Assembly (NCBI GenBank): GCA_002256935.1
Contig: NCGL01000028.1
Location: 1-62,018, forward strand
Source of the DNA: Bdellovibrio sp. 28-41-41
Lineage (GTDB): Bacteria; Bdellovibrionota; Bdellovibrionia; Bdellovibrionales; Bdellovibrionaceae
Reading direction: 5' to 3'
Length of the DNA: 62,018 bases
Positions 53,617-61,955 of the stretch are shown one piece after another (the stretch's first letter is position 1; each line of letters opens with the position of its first letter). The notes beneath the pieces were generated by a model. The model searched no databases. It saw only the letters and a program-made list of their open reading frames with translations, and was not told the origin of the DNA. Both the position numbers and the translations under genes were made by a program.

Positions 53617-54723
53617 TTAGCTCTTTGTTTTAATTCTCATAATGTGGCCTTGATCGGTCGAAAAATATAACCATCCATCGGGGCCAGTGCGAACATTTCT
53701 AAAACGTAAATTCATATCTTTCAACAGTTCTTCTTGTTGAACCACTTTGTCACCTTTAAAAACTAAACGGCGCAATTGAGTACCGCTTAAGCAGCCCACA
53801 AATAAATTGCCGTTCCATTTAGGAATTTTGTCGCCAAAGTAGAATCCAATTCCCGAAGGAGAAATAGAGGGAGCCCAGTAAACAACTGGCGCTGTCATTC
53901 CGGTTTTTTCGCCGTCACCAATTTTTTCGCCCGTGTATTCGCGACCGTAGGTCACTACCGGCCATCCGTAATTTGCGCCTTTTTTGATTAAGTTCAATTC
54001 ATCGCCGCCCATGGGACCCATTTCAGCCTGCCAAAGTTGTTTTTTTGAACTATTCCAAGTTAAGCCTTGGGGGCTGCGATGACCAAGGGTCCATATTTCC
54101 TTTAATCCGCTGCCGTCTTTTACAAATGGATTATCGTTCGGGACAGTGCCGTCTAAGTTAAAGCGCAAGATTTTTCCTAAGTATGTTTTTTTGTCTTGAA
54201 CTTTGGGGCGATCAAATCGTTCACCGATGGTGATGAAAATATGATCTTGGTTATCAAATTCAATTCGTGACCCGAAATGAGCTTCAATATTATTTGGTGA
54301 ACCGGCAGAGATTATCTGGTGGAAGTTTTTCAAATTTAGTCCGTCAAGGTCAGCAGTGGCGAACGCGGTCGTAGCTTTGTCTGGCTCGATAGGTTCAGAA
54401 TAGGTTAAAAATATTTTTGTCTTTATTTTTGGATGAACGCGAACATCAAGTAATCCACCTTGGCCTCTGGTCCAGACTTTTGGTGCTCCTGAAATCGTTT
54501 CGACTTTTTTATCAATCAGATTTAGCGTCTTTAGTTGACCAGAGCGTTCCGTAAAAATGATTTTGTTTTCATCTAGAAAATCAAATCCCCAAATAACATC
54601 GTTCTGCTGGGTCAATTGTTCCGTGGTAAGGTTTGCTCCTTCGGATTTGAAATCTCCGGCAAATGCATTTGAAAAATTTATCGACAAACTTGTGACAAAA
54701 AGTAGGATTAAAGTCTTAGGCAT
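53617..54723 (-). CDS. PQQ-dependent sugar (aldose/sorbosone) dehydrogenase-like protein
   Basis: 368 residues: signal peptide 1-22 (ending AFA) and a six-bladed propeller of the soluble glucose/sorbosone dehydrogenase group. Typical phrases: RGQGGLLDVRVHP, EAHFGSRIEFD, GHRSPQGLTWN, QAEMGPMGGDELNLI, NYGWPVVTYG and the late WLYFSTDQGHIMRI. Expected periplasmic oxidation of aldose sugars with PQQ, which the cell may have to take up. Located just upstream of ung on the minus strand with a 2-bp gap. Confidence 0.9.
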   Translation of the reverse strand: MPKTLILLFVTSLSINFSNAFAGDFKSEGANLTTEQLTQQNDVIWGFDFLDENKIIFTERSGQLKTLNLIDKKVETISGAPKVWTRGQGGLLDVRVHPKIKTKIFLTYSEPIEPDKATTAFATADLDGLNLKNFHQIISAGSPNNIEAHFGSRIEFDNQDHIFITIGERFDRPKVQDKKTYLGKILRFNLDGTVPNDNPFVKDGSGLKEIWTLGHRSPQGLTWNSSKKQLWQAEMGPMGGDELNLIKKGANYGWPVVTYGREYTGEKIGDGEKTGMTAPVVYWAPSISPSGIGFYFGDKIPKWNGNLFVGCLSGTQLRRLVFKGDKVVQQEELLKDMNLRFRNVRTGPDGWLYFSTDQGHIMRIKTKS

Positions 54724-54868
54724 AAAGGTCCTTTCTTGTTAAGCCAAAACAAATTTATAGCCTCATAATGAGACTGTCACGACGAATATAAAGTCGCTCC
54801 AAATTAATAGTCTAGACAATGATAATTTCCAGCAAAGCCATGGTATTCTAGAGCTAGGAGGAGGCGCT

Positions 54869-55330
54869 ATGGCAAAACGTAAAGCTAAAGATCCGCTCTC
54901 CCTTTTCAGGAAGAAAAGAAAAAAAGCTGTGAATAGCGGAGCAGCAAGAACAGAAAAACTGATTCAGGATGATCCAGATCTTAAGTCGTTCGTGTATCAA
55001 CAAATTGCTGAGTTTCAGCCCTATGTAACACCCACGACTGTGGCAGCCGTCATCGCTAAGGATCCACAAAAGTTAGCCATGGAATTGGAACTTAAAGGGC
55101 AGGGGCGGTCAACAAGTCAGTTGGCTCTACTTCATCGTGTGGCAATTCGCCTCAGAGACGGGGATTCTAGCATTCAACAAGAGGCGCATCATGAAAATAT
55201 TTATGAAGCGATTCGTTTGGCAAAAGAAAAATTGCTTAATCGCCTTGATGAAATTCAAAATGAAGTGATCAGTAAAAAAGATCGCATCGACGAGATCAAT
55301 CAGGCATTGCAAAATCAGTTTAAACACTAG
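54869..55330 (+). CDS. Basic helical protein, unknown function (153 aa)
   Basis: The N-terminal 25 residues are very basic (MAKRKAKDPLSLFRKKRKKA), the middle is helical, and residues 112-150 form a coiled coil (KEKLLNRLDEIQNEV, KKDRIDEINQALQ). Strong ribosome site aggaggagg 6 nt before the ATG. Followed by the AI-2E-type transporter gene after a short hairpin. A nucleic-acid-associated role would suit the charge pattern, but no family is recognised. Confidence 0.7.
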   Translation: MAKRKAKDPLSLFRKKRKKAVNSGAARTEKLIQDDPDLKSFVYQQIAEFQPYVTPTTVAAVIAKDPQKLAMELELKGQGRSTSQLALLHRVAIRLRDGDSSIQQEAHHENIYEAIRLAKEKLLNRLDEIQNEVISKKDRIDEINQALQNQFKH

Positions 55331-55335
55331 ACATA

Positions 55336-55360
55336 GTTCACACTTAGAAATAGTGTGAAC
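55336..55360 (+). promoter_or_regulatory. Hairpin covering the ribosome-binding region of the AI-2E-type gene
   Basis: Perfect 9-bp inverted repeat gttcacact (55336-55344) and agtgtgaac (55352-55360), ending 2 bp before the ATG and replacing a normal Shine-Dalgarno sequence. It could be a terminator remnant, a protein operator or a translational block. Confidence 0.5.
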
Positions 55361-55362
55361 CC

Positions 55363-56418
55363 ATGTTTAAGAATCTAAATTACCGACATAATGTGGCCCG
55401 AATTGTAGTACTGTGTGCGATTTTAATTCCATTTGTTATTATCTTTATGCCTTTCTTTGTTCCCATGTTACTGGCAATGTTTTTTGCCTTTGGATTGGAA
55501 CCCATTTGGAATAAAATTGGGTCTACCCGCAGACAGAAAAAGTTTTTCCCATTATATCTTTTGGTCTTCAGTGTATTCTTTTTGATTATTCCTTTCGTGT
55601 TTGTGGGAGTTAAATTTGTACGATTGCTACAGGAATTTACATCACAAGGAACAAAAAATTCACAATTGTTCCAAAGCTTAAATACAGTTTGGGATAAAGC
55701 GTTCACTTCAATCCATGAAGTGTTGCAAGCGGTAAGTTTAGATCCGGATATTTTGCCAAACAAAGATGAAATTATCGCCAAGGTATCTCCTGTTGTTGTG
55801 GAAAAAACGACCGCGTTTCTAAGCGGGATTCCTGATCTTGGTTTGGCGTTAGCCGTTTTCTTTGGAATGCTGATTGTTTTTGTTAGTCGCGCGAGCCAAA
55901 TTCGAAATTTTTTCTTAAGCATTAAAATTTTACCTCAAGATGAACTAGATGAAATCATCGAATGCTTGAAGAAGAATTGCTACATGACGCTGATCTCGAT
56001 ATTTTTGATAGGTATGTTGCAGGCGTTTATCGTGGCTACGGGGGCTTCGATATTTGGATACCACGAATTTCTTTTAATATTTATTATCACGTTTTTACTG
56101 TCGTTCATTCCTGTCATCGGTGCGGCGCCAGTCAGTTTCGTATTGGCGTTAGGCTCATTGATGATGCAGCAAAACGGAAATGCAATCGGTTTAATCGTAG
56201 TTACAATCATTGCGGGGAGTATTGATAATATTATTAAGCCGTATGTATTTTCAGGTGATGAAGAAGGTGTGCATCCGTTTGTCGCATTACTAGGAATTAT
56301 TGGTGCGATCCTTGTGTTTGGATTGCCGGGATTATTACTGGGACCTTTACTATTGCAAGTGGGCGTGGAACTTATTCCAAAGATGACTTCGGATGCCGCC
56401 GCCCATACGAAACTTTAA
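55363..56418 (+). CDS. AI-2E family transporter (PerM/YdiK type)
   Basis: 351 residues with around eight TM helices in the family order: two close N-terminal pairs (about 12-40 and 62-84), a soluble stretch (90-150) and a C-terminal bundle (150-345). The signature is FIPVIGAAPVSFVLALGSL (about 243-261) followed by GSIDNIIKPYVFSG and HPFVALLGIIGAILVFGLPG. Members are linked to export of autoinducer-2, Na+/H+ exchange or unknown solutes. The substrate cannot be told here. In line with the preceding 153-residue gene. Confidence 0.9.
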   Translation: MFKNLNYRHNVARIVVLCAILIPFVIIFMPFFVPMLLAMFFAFGLEPIWNKIGSTRRQKKFFPLYLLVFSVFFLIIPFVFVGVKFVRLLQEFTSQGTKNSQLFQSLNTVWDKAFTSIHEVLQAVSLDPDILPNKDEIIAKVSPVVVEKTTAFLSGIPDLGLALAVFFGMLIVFVSRASQIRNFFLSIKILPQDELDEIIECLKKNCYMTLISIFLIGMLQAFIVATGASIFGYHEFLLIFIITFLLSFIPVIGAAPVSFVLALGSLMMQQNGNAIGLIVVTIIAGSIDNIIKPYVFSGDEEGVHPFVALLGIIGAILVFGLPGLLLGPLLLQVGVELIPKMTSDAAAHTKL

Positions 56419-56471
56419 AGAGGTTCTAAAAGATACAAAGACTGGGTGGGGGAATAGTCTTAGTCTAAAAT

Positions 56472-56582
56472 CTAGATGATGAAGTTCACCATAGTTAACA
56501 TTATGTAAATCAGAATTAAATAGTTAAACTCTCCTTTATGGGGTTGCTTGTTAAGGGAGACAAGGTTGTTGATGGTTTGCAT
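56472..56582 (-). CDS. 36-residue single-TM peptide, possible SOS-controlled toxin-like
   Basis: Short minus-strand gene. ATG at 56582 with a near-ideal aaaggag 5 nt upstream; stop TAG at 56472. The product starts MQTINNLVSLNKQPHKGEFN and ends in a hydrophobic helix (NYLILIYIMLTMVNFII, residues 20-36), so a small inner-membrane peptide. The promoter carries tandem TGTAAAT sites like those before lexA. Size, topology and regulation recall TisB-type peptides that depolarise the membrane under DNA damage. Toxicity is an inference; no antisense antitoxin RNA was identified. Confidence 0.5.
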   Translation of the reverse strand: MQTINNLVSLNKQPHKGEFNYLILIYIMLTMVNFII

Positions 56583-56606
56583 GAGGACTCCTTTCCTATA
56601 CAAACC

Positions 56607-56651
56607 ACTTTATATGTAAATTATATGTAAATCAAGTGGCGCTATGTAAAT
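56607..56651 (-). promoter_or_regulatory. Promoter with tandem LexA-like half sites for the small peptide gene
   Basis: On the minus strand TTGATT (56630-56635) and TAAAGT (56607-56612) are 17 bp apart. The spacer holds two perfect 11-bp direct repeats; on the plus strand atgtaaat begins at 56614 and 56625, with a third copy at 56644. The lexA promoter has the same 11-bp-spaced TGTAAAT pair at 58381-58399. Confidence 0.55.
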
Positions 56652-56673
56652 TGGCCCATGGTCCTATAAGAAT

Positions 56674-57243
56674 TTATTCCTTTTTAATTCCAATAACTTC
56701 GAAGTAGTTAGTCGTCTCTTGAAATTTTTTTCGAATTTTTTCAAAATGCTCAATTTTAAAATTAATCAGTTTATTTCGTAATTCCTGTTCTGAAATTCCA
56801 ATCGCATGTTTTTTTGTGACCATCGAATCCTCGGGACCAAACACACTAATCACAATAACACCGCCGGGTTTAATCGAAGTTAAAATTAAATTCCACAAGC
56901 GCTCATAGTGTTCGCGATCGATGAAATGTAGACTGTGGTAGCTATACAGCAAATCACAGGCGGGCAGTGACGTCATTGTCTCAAAGGAACTCTTTAGAAA
57001 CGTCACGCGCTCATTGGCTGGAGTTTTCTTTTCTGCCAGTGCTAGTAGTTCTGCATCACTGTCTATAGCCAGCACGGACCAATTCGGCAATGCAGCTAAG
57101 TAAGCTGATTCGATACCTAAGCCGCAACCCATATCAACGGCGTGCTTAGGATGCTTACCTGAAAAAAATTTTAGTGATTTAACAAGGAGATCTTTAACAT
57201 TGCGATCGAGATTTTTATTTAGATAGTTCTGATTCGATCGCAT
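56674..57243 (-). CDS. Class I SAM-dependent methyltransferase
   Basis: 189 residues. Motif I VDMGCGLG (36-43), acidic end of strand 2 in LAIDSD (about 58-63), FLKSSFETM (motif II region), LLYSYHSLHFID (about 98-109), and GGVIVISVFGP. The build is like small TehB/UbiE-type enzymes acting on small molecules. Substrate unknown. Seven bp downstream of the MpaA-like gene, so probably in its operon. Confidence 0.88.
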   Translation of the reverse strand: MRSNQNYLNKNLDRNVKDLLVKSLKFFSGKHPKHAVDMGCGLGIESAYLAALPNWSVLAIDSDAELLALAEKKTPANERVTFLKSSFETMTSLPACDLLYSYHSLHFIDREHYERLWNLILTSIKPGGVIVISVFGPEDSMVTKKHAIGISEQELRNKLINFKIEHFEKIRKKFQETTNYFEVIGIKKE

Positions 57244-57250
57244 CCGACCA

Positions 57251-58189
57251 TTACTTCATGTCGTATTTAACCAGAGTTCCGATTAAATCTTGTAGAGTTT
57301 CAAATGGATCATTGCTTTTAGGTAGAGAGTTTTTTAATTCCATTGTTAAGACGGGAACGCTGCGTTCGAACCACATATATCGACCTAAGCTGCCTGGGAA
57401 ATGGCCAAGAGATTTCCAAGGCAAATAACTAAAGCGTGGTGCTGGAACTTTTGGCCCATCGAAATCTAAAACATTCAATGGCGTGTGAATCGAGATAATA
57501 AAATCAGGTTTATAGTCTTCGATATGCTTAAGCGCGCACTTTGTTTCCGGTTCGCTGCCTGATTGTTCTCCAGGGAAACGGCGAGGTGAGCTTTGCGCAT
57601 GAAGTTTCCAATATTTTTGGGCGAGTTCATCCCAGTCTTTTGTTGGAAAATTTCGATTCAAATCAATTTTGTTTGCATTGTACCTGGTTTTTTTTTTAAC
57701 ACCGTCCGGATTCAAAATGGGAACAACGCGCCAACTATTACGTGGCTCGATTGCTTCTAGTCGCTCCATCCAGTAACGCCCTACCGTTCCCGCGTGAGTC
57801 TCGTCCCCATGAATAAGTGAGAACGCTAGAATTTTTTTAGGCGTTTTGTCATTTCCGGCATGATCATAGTGGTATATTGGAACACCTTCTACGCTCTTGC
57901 ATTCCTCAAGGACCATCACTTTTTTGCAGGCTTCACTTAATAGCTTTGAATCTGAATTCCCTGGAAAATCTTTCAAGCTTTGGATACAAATGTCTGTCAT
58001 ATTTGGCGGCGTCGCTGTTGTTGCCGGCGTCGATTTATTTTCGGCAACGGCAGCACCCGCCGCATTGGGCGCGATAGTGTCAACGGCGCTAGGAGTAGTC
58101 GTTTCCACATCGGCTAAACAAATAGACGAGCCCAATAAAAGAAAAGTAAAAAACGAATGTTTGAATATTTTTGAGTCGGTGAATTTCAT
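57251..58189 (-). CDS. M14 zinc carboxypeptidase, MpaA-like murein peptide amidase
   Basis: 312 residues: signal peptide (1-26), an Ala/Thr/Pro-rich linker (30-63) and an M14 catalytic domain. Zinc ligands H127 and E130 (IHGDETHAG) and H235 (ISIHTP); catalytic E284 (LTMELK). NPDGVKKKTRYNANKIDLNRNFP, SPRRFPGE and VLDFDGP follow the MpaA pattern, the enzyme that cuts gamma-D-Glu-diaminopimelate in muropeptides. E. coli MpaA is cytosolic; this one is exported, so it would act on periplasmic, or in a predator prey, peptidoglycan fragments. Confidence 0.88.
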   Translation of the reverse strand: MKFTDSKIFKHSFFTFLLLGSSICLADVETTTPSAVDTIAPNAAGAAVAENKSTPATTATPPNMTDICIQSLKDFPGNSDSKLLSEACKKVMVLEECKSVEGVPIYHYDHAGNDKTPKKILAFSLIHGDETHAGTVGRYWMERLEAIEPRNSWRVVPILNPDGVKKKTRYNANKIDLNRNFPTKDWDELAQKYWKLHAQSSPRRFPGEQSGSEPETKCALKHIEDYKPDFIISIHTPLNVLDFDGPKVPAPRFSYLPWKSLGHFPGSLGRYMWFERSVPVLTMELKNSLPKSNDPFETLQDLIGTLVKYDMK

Positions 58190-58312
58190 CTGAAGCCTTA
58201 TTATAAGCTTGTTTTGTCCTATTTTGATAAGAAAAAAAAGTCAGATGAGTGATTTTTGCGACGTTGAATTACACTAGTTAGATCCTTAAAGGGGATGCAA
58301 GCTTAGTAAATC

Positions 58313-58338
58313 AGCCACGACTTGTGGCTAGTTTTTTT
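58313..58338 (+). terminator. Orphan terminator upstream of lexA
   Basis: Stem agccac (58313-58318) with gtggct (58324-58329), 5-base loop, then a run of seven T. The genes on either side diverge, so no coding gene feeds it; a short RNA starting between 58200 and 58300 is possible. Confidence 0.55.
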
Positions 58339-58359
58339 CAAATAGTTAAAAACAGAGGG

Positions 58360-58399
58360 TTGACTTACACAGACTCTACAGTGTAAATTAAGTGTAAAT
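58360..58399 (+). promoter_or_regulatory. lexA promoter with LexA-like operator
   Basis: TTGACT (58360-58365), 18 bp, TAAATT (58384-58389). Overlapping sites: TTACAC (58365-58370) inverted against GTGTAA (58381-58386), and a direct copy GTGTAAAT at 58392-58399, 11 bp after the one at 58381. The start point would be within a few bases of the ATG at 58400, so the mRNA is nearly leaderless. Confidence 0.65.
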
Positions 58400-59212
58400 A
58401 TGACTAAGACTCACACACCACCCCTCCCGCAAAACCTAAAGCCCCTTTCTCCAAAAGAGAAGGGTGTTTTAGATTTTGTAACAGCTTACTTTCTAGAAAA
58501 TGGCCATAGCCCTTCTTATCAAGAGATAAAAGAGCACTTCGGCTTAGCGTCTTTTAATTCTGTACAGAATTACTTAAAGCAATTGCAGAACAAAAATTAC
58601 CTACGCATGTTCCCTGGACAAAAGCGTTGTATCGAGATTTTGCAAACCTCAGATTTTTTTAAAGATAAAATTTTAAATGTATCGAAGAAGACAGAATTTC
58701 CTAGTGATTCGCAAACCAAGCTCCTCCAGAACTTGTCGAAACCGTTGCCCACGGTTTCGAATTTGAAAACTCAAAAGGAAGTTCTGTCCTCTCCTTATTT
58801 CTCAAGAGCCTCTTCTGGCGAATTCCCTTATTTGGGCCGCGTAGCGGCGGGTAATCCCATTGAAAGACAGTTGGAGAATGAAACTTTGGACGTAATTCCG
58901 ATGCTAGTTAGGCAGCCGGAAACGACGTTTGTTGTTAAAGTAGAAGGCGATTCTATGATTGAAGAAGGTATCAATGATAGCGACTTCATTCTTGTGCAAG
59001 AGCAAAATCACGCAAAGAATGGGGATATCATTGTGGCTTCTGTGGATAACGAGGCTACTGTTAAGAGAATCTACTATAAATCCAAATCAAATCTTAACGA
59101 AAAACAAAAAATTGAACTTCGTCCGTCGAACAGCAAATTGAAGTCATTCTTCTATGATCCCGAACAAATCACCATCAAAGGTATAGTCGTCGGCTTAGTT
59201 AGAAAATTCTAG
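58400..59212 (+). CDS. lexA: LexA repressor
   Basis: SOS repressor, 270 residues (E. coli 202). The N-terminal winged helix is LSPKEKGVLDFVTAY, GHSPSYQEIKEHFGLASFNSVQNYLKQL (about 16-63). A long linker (80-140) follows. The S24 domain has cleavage site A150-G151 (GRVAAGNPI), catalytic S185 (EGDSMIEEG) and K222 (ATVKRIYY). The long linker and FGLASFNSVQNYL helix look like Bdellovibrio LexA. No Shine-Dalgarno sequence; operator sites overlap the promoter, so autorepression is expected. DNA damage would trigger RecA-assisted self-cleavage. Confidence 0.95.
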   Translation: MTKTHTPPLPQNLKPLSPKEKGVLDFVTAYFLENGHSPSYQEIKEHFGLASFNSVQNYLKQLQNKNYLRMFPGQKRCIEILQTSDFFKDKILNVSKKTEFPSDSQTKLLQNLSKPLPTVSNLKTQKEVLSSPYFSRASSGEFPYLGRVAAGNPIERQLENETLDVIPMLVRQPETTFVVKVEGDSMIEEGINDSDFILVQEQNHAKNGDIIVASVDNEATVKRIYYKSKSNLNEKQKIELRPSNSKLKSFFYDPEQITIKGIVVGLVRKF

Positions 59213-59379
59213 TTAGAAAGTTTTGATTCGCTCGCTTCGCTTATTCCTTCAATAAGGTTTCCTTATTAAACATCTTGTTTTCTATATTATTCTGTAAATC
59301 GCCATAGATTTTCCCTAGACCTTGGTCAAAAGCTAAGATTGAATAATATCACTTTCAATCAATAGACAAAGGATGTTTT

Positions 59380-60840
59380 ATGTTTAAGAAAGGTTTGCTG
59401 GCTGGATTGGCATTATGCTTATCAGTCGCGTTCACCGCCGAAGCTCAAGTTCGACCTAGACTTTCAACTAGTCACTATCAAGTGTATGTACAAAGCCCTC
59501 TGAATTTTCAGCAGATTCAAAGCTACATGGCTTGGTTGAAAAAAAATGATTACGATATTGCCGGTGTAAAATGGCAAGAAGGTAAGATCGAAGTTATCAC
59601 GGATCAAGCCGGTCTCGATCGCTTAACTCAGTACCGTGTTCCGTTCGTTGTGAAAACGACTCACACCCCAGGTGTTGAATCGGCAGATAAATTAGACCCT
59701 CGTTATCTAAATTCACAAAAGGTGGAAGAGAAGCTAAAAAAAATCGCAGCTCAATATCCTAACGACACTCGCTTGGAAACAATTGGAAAATCAACTCAAG
59801 GTCGCCCAATCTATGCCTTGTTGTTGTCTAAGGCAGCGAAACGAAATGATTCGTCGTATTTCAACAAGCCAACACTAGTCATCGATGGTATGCACCATGC
59901 GCGTGAAGTGATGACATCTGAAATCGTAATGGACGTAGCTGATGTTATCCTGTCAGTGAAACGTTCAAATTCACAATGGAATCAGTTATTAGATGCATGG
60001 AATATTTGGATCGTTCCTATGTTAAATGTGGATGGTAACAACATCGTTTGGACATCAGATACATGGTGGAGAAAAAATGCGCGCGCGAATGGGTCAAACG
60101 TTCATGGTGTAGATTTAAATCGTAACTACACATTTGCATGGAATGCATGTAGCGGATCATCGGGCAGTCCATCATCGGATACCTACCGCGGAGCTTCTGC
60201 TGGCAGCGAGCCTGAAACTCAAGCCTTAATGAAACTGGGATACATGACGTACCCAACAGCTTCATTAAGCTACCATTCATACAGTGAATTAGTATTGTAC
60301 CCTTACGGTTGCCAAGGTGCTTTCACGGGTGAAAATGCTCTCCACCAAAAAATTGGTGGCGAGTTAGCACAAATGCTTCCTTCTGATAGCAACAAAGGAA
60401 CTTACAAAGCTGGTACGCCGTGGAAATTGTTGTATTCTGTAGATGGCGATTCAATGGGCTTTATGCACGGGGAATTTGGCGCTTTATCATTTACATTGGA
60501 AGTGAATCAAAGCTTCCAGCCTGATTACGCAGTCAGAGAGCCAACGCTAGTAAAACATAGAAAAGCGTGGTCATACTTGATTCAACGTATGAGCCAAAAT
60601 ATGTTGAGCTTAAAAGTAGTATCAGCAGCACGTTTTCAGCCTCTTGAAGCTACAATCACGATTTCTGGAATCATCAAGAACAAAGGTGAAAAGCCAATGA
60701 AAACGAATGCGGCTGGAAACTTCTTTAAAGTGTTAGATCCAGGGAACTACACATTAGATGTTAAGTTGGCGGATGGTCGCACAAAACAAATTCAAGTTCA
60801 GATGGCTGGTCAGCCACAAACTCAAGTTGTTTCATTCTAA
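59380..60840 (+). CDS. Secreted M14 zinc carboxypeptidase (A/T type) with propeptide
   Basis: 486 residues: signal peptide 1-22 (ending AEA), a propeptide-like alpha/beta domain (about 30-100), the M14 domain (about 108-400), and a C-terminal beta domain (about 405-486, carboxypeptidase regulatory-like). Zinc ligands H173 and E176 (MHHAREVM) and H299 (LSYHSYSE); catalytic E374 (FTLEVN). Substrate-binding GVDLNRNYTFAW and CSGSSGSPSSDTYRG are as in carboxypeptidase T. Cuts C-terminal residues from peptides. Good ribosome site aaagga 7 nt upstream. Convergent with another M14 gene. Confidence 0.93.
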   Translation: MFKKGLLAGLALCLSVAFTAEAQVRPRLSTSHYQVYVQSPLNFQQIQSYMAWLKKNDYDIAGVKWQEGKIEVITDQAGLDRLTQYRVPFVVKTTHTPGVESADKLDPRYLNSQKVEEKLKKIAAQYPNDTRLETIGKSTQGRPIYALLLSKAAKRNDSSYFNKPTLVIDGMHHAREVMTSEIVMDVADVILSVKRSNSQWNQLLDAWNIWIVPMLNVDGNNIVWTSDTWWRKNARANGSNVHGVDLNRNYTFAWNACSGSSGSPSSDTYRGASAGSEPETQALMKLGYMTYPTASLSYHSYSELVLYPYGCQGAFTGENALHQKIGGELAQMLPSDSNKGTYKAGTPWKLLYSVDGDSMGFMHGEFGALSFTLEVNQSFQPDYAVREPTLVKHRKAWSYLIQRMSQNMLSLKVVSAARFQPLEATITISGIIKNKGEKPMKTNAAGNFFKVLDPGNYTLDVKLADGRTKQIQVQMAGQPQTQVVSF

Positions 60841-60866
60841 TCTAGTTTTTAAATTGAATTAAAATT

Positions 60867-60904
60867 TGAATCCCACACGTTATCAGAGTGTGGGATTTTC
60901 TTTT
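60867..60904. terminator. Bidirectional terminator between two carboxypeptidase genes
   Basis: Perfect 10-bp stem aatcccacac (60869-60878) with 60888-60897, A-rich before and T-rich after, so usable by both convergent genes. Confidence 0.85.
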
Positions 60905-60941
60905 GACTTCATCCCATTCGATGAATCGATCAGACCGTAAA

Positions 60942-61871
60942 TTATCGGCGCAAAATTCCGCGAGTCAGTTGGCCGTATTGAATCAAGTTTTTCCACATCT
61001 GAATGTGCTGAGCGAATTTGTTTTTTTCAATGCCGTATTCACCTTCAAACGTAAAGCTCATAGAACCATAGTTTTCATAGTAGTAATCTTTGCTAGTGCC
61101 GATGGCAGAGTAGCCTAAAACATCCGGAGTTTTGCCAACACGGAAATCAGCGCCGAAATTGTTTTGCATGATTTTACCATACGCTTTGTAAAGAGCTAAA
61201 TAATCACCAGGTAACTCAGGAGCTTTAGCAAATGACCATGGGTAGAGAGCCGCACCGATGCAGCAGTGGTAATCCATAGAGATTAATAAACGTTGTTGGT
61301 TAACTTGCAATTGATTGATCAACATATCGCGAGCCGCTTGGGTTTCGACTTCTGTGAACCCTTCAAACTTAGCTTGGCGAATAGAGAAATCACGATTTAA
61401 ATCTTTGCCCCGTGAGTTTTCGCGTCGGCGAGTATCGTAACCATCAGGATTGAAAATTGGGATCAAGTAAATCGCGCCGCCCGCTTGGAAATAAGGAGCA
61501 ATGGCAGGATCTTTAACGCCTTCTTTGGCGAACCATTCTGGCAGGCGATCTTCAATTCCTAAATACTCGTCACCATGTGTAGTTCCTGTAATTAGAATCG
61601 CTAGTGTTTGTGCGCGTGAGCTCACAACGCGTGGATTTACAAAACGTTTTGGATAAGACACTTTTAATACGACAAGGGGGCGACCGCCTGGTGTTTTGCC
61701 GTATTGGCTGACTTGAATAAATTCAGGGTACTTTTGCGGAAGAGTCGCAAAGTATTTTACGAGTTCAGAATAAGCGGGACCTTTTGTTCCTGAATCGCTT
61801 TCTGCTCCTAGTGTTCGAGAAAAAGCAGGAAGCGAAAAACTGACAGCAATTAAAAGCTTTAAAAATGACAT
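60942..61871 (-). CDS. Secreted M14 zinc carboxypeptidase
   Basis: 309 residues: signal peptide 1-18 (ending AFS) and a bare M14 domain with no propeptide. Zinc ligands H99 and E102 (TTHGDEYLG) and H202 (SMDYHCCIG); catalytic E277 (SFTFEGEYG). Also NPDGYDTRRRENSRGKDLNRDF, the usual substrate-binding block. The CC pair after the third ligand is unusual. Third M14 gene in 5 kb; distinct in sequence from the other two, so not a recent duplication. Confidence 0.92.
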   Translation of the reverse strand: MSFLKLLIAVSFSLPAFSRTLGAESDSGTKGPAYSELVKYFATLPQKYPEFIQVSQYGKTPGGRPLVVLKVSYPKRFVNPRVVSSRAQTLAILITGTTHGDEYLGIEDRLPEWFAKEGVKDPAIAPYFQAGGAIYLIPIFNPDGYDTRRRENSRGKDLNRDFSIRQAKFEGFTEVETQAARDMLINQLQVNQQRLLISMDYHCCIGAALYPWSFAKAPELPGDYLALYKAYGKIMQNNFGADFRVGKTPDVLGYSAIGTSKDYYYENYGSMSFTFEGEYGIEKNKFAQHIQMWKNLIQYGQLTRGILRR

Positions 61872-61955
61872 GGTCTAAACCCTATTTTGTAATGCTTGCG
61901 CGTGCTTGCGAAGCGGGCACCACCAAATCATGTGATGAAAATCGGGTCAACAGAA

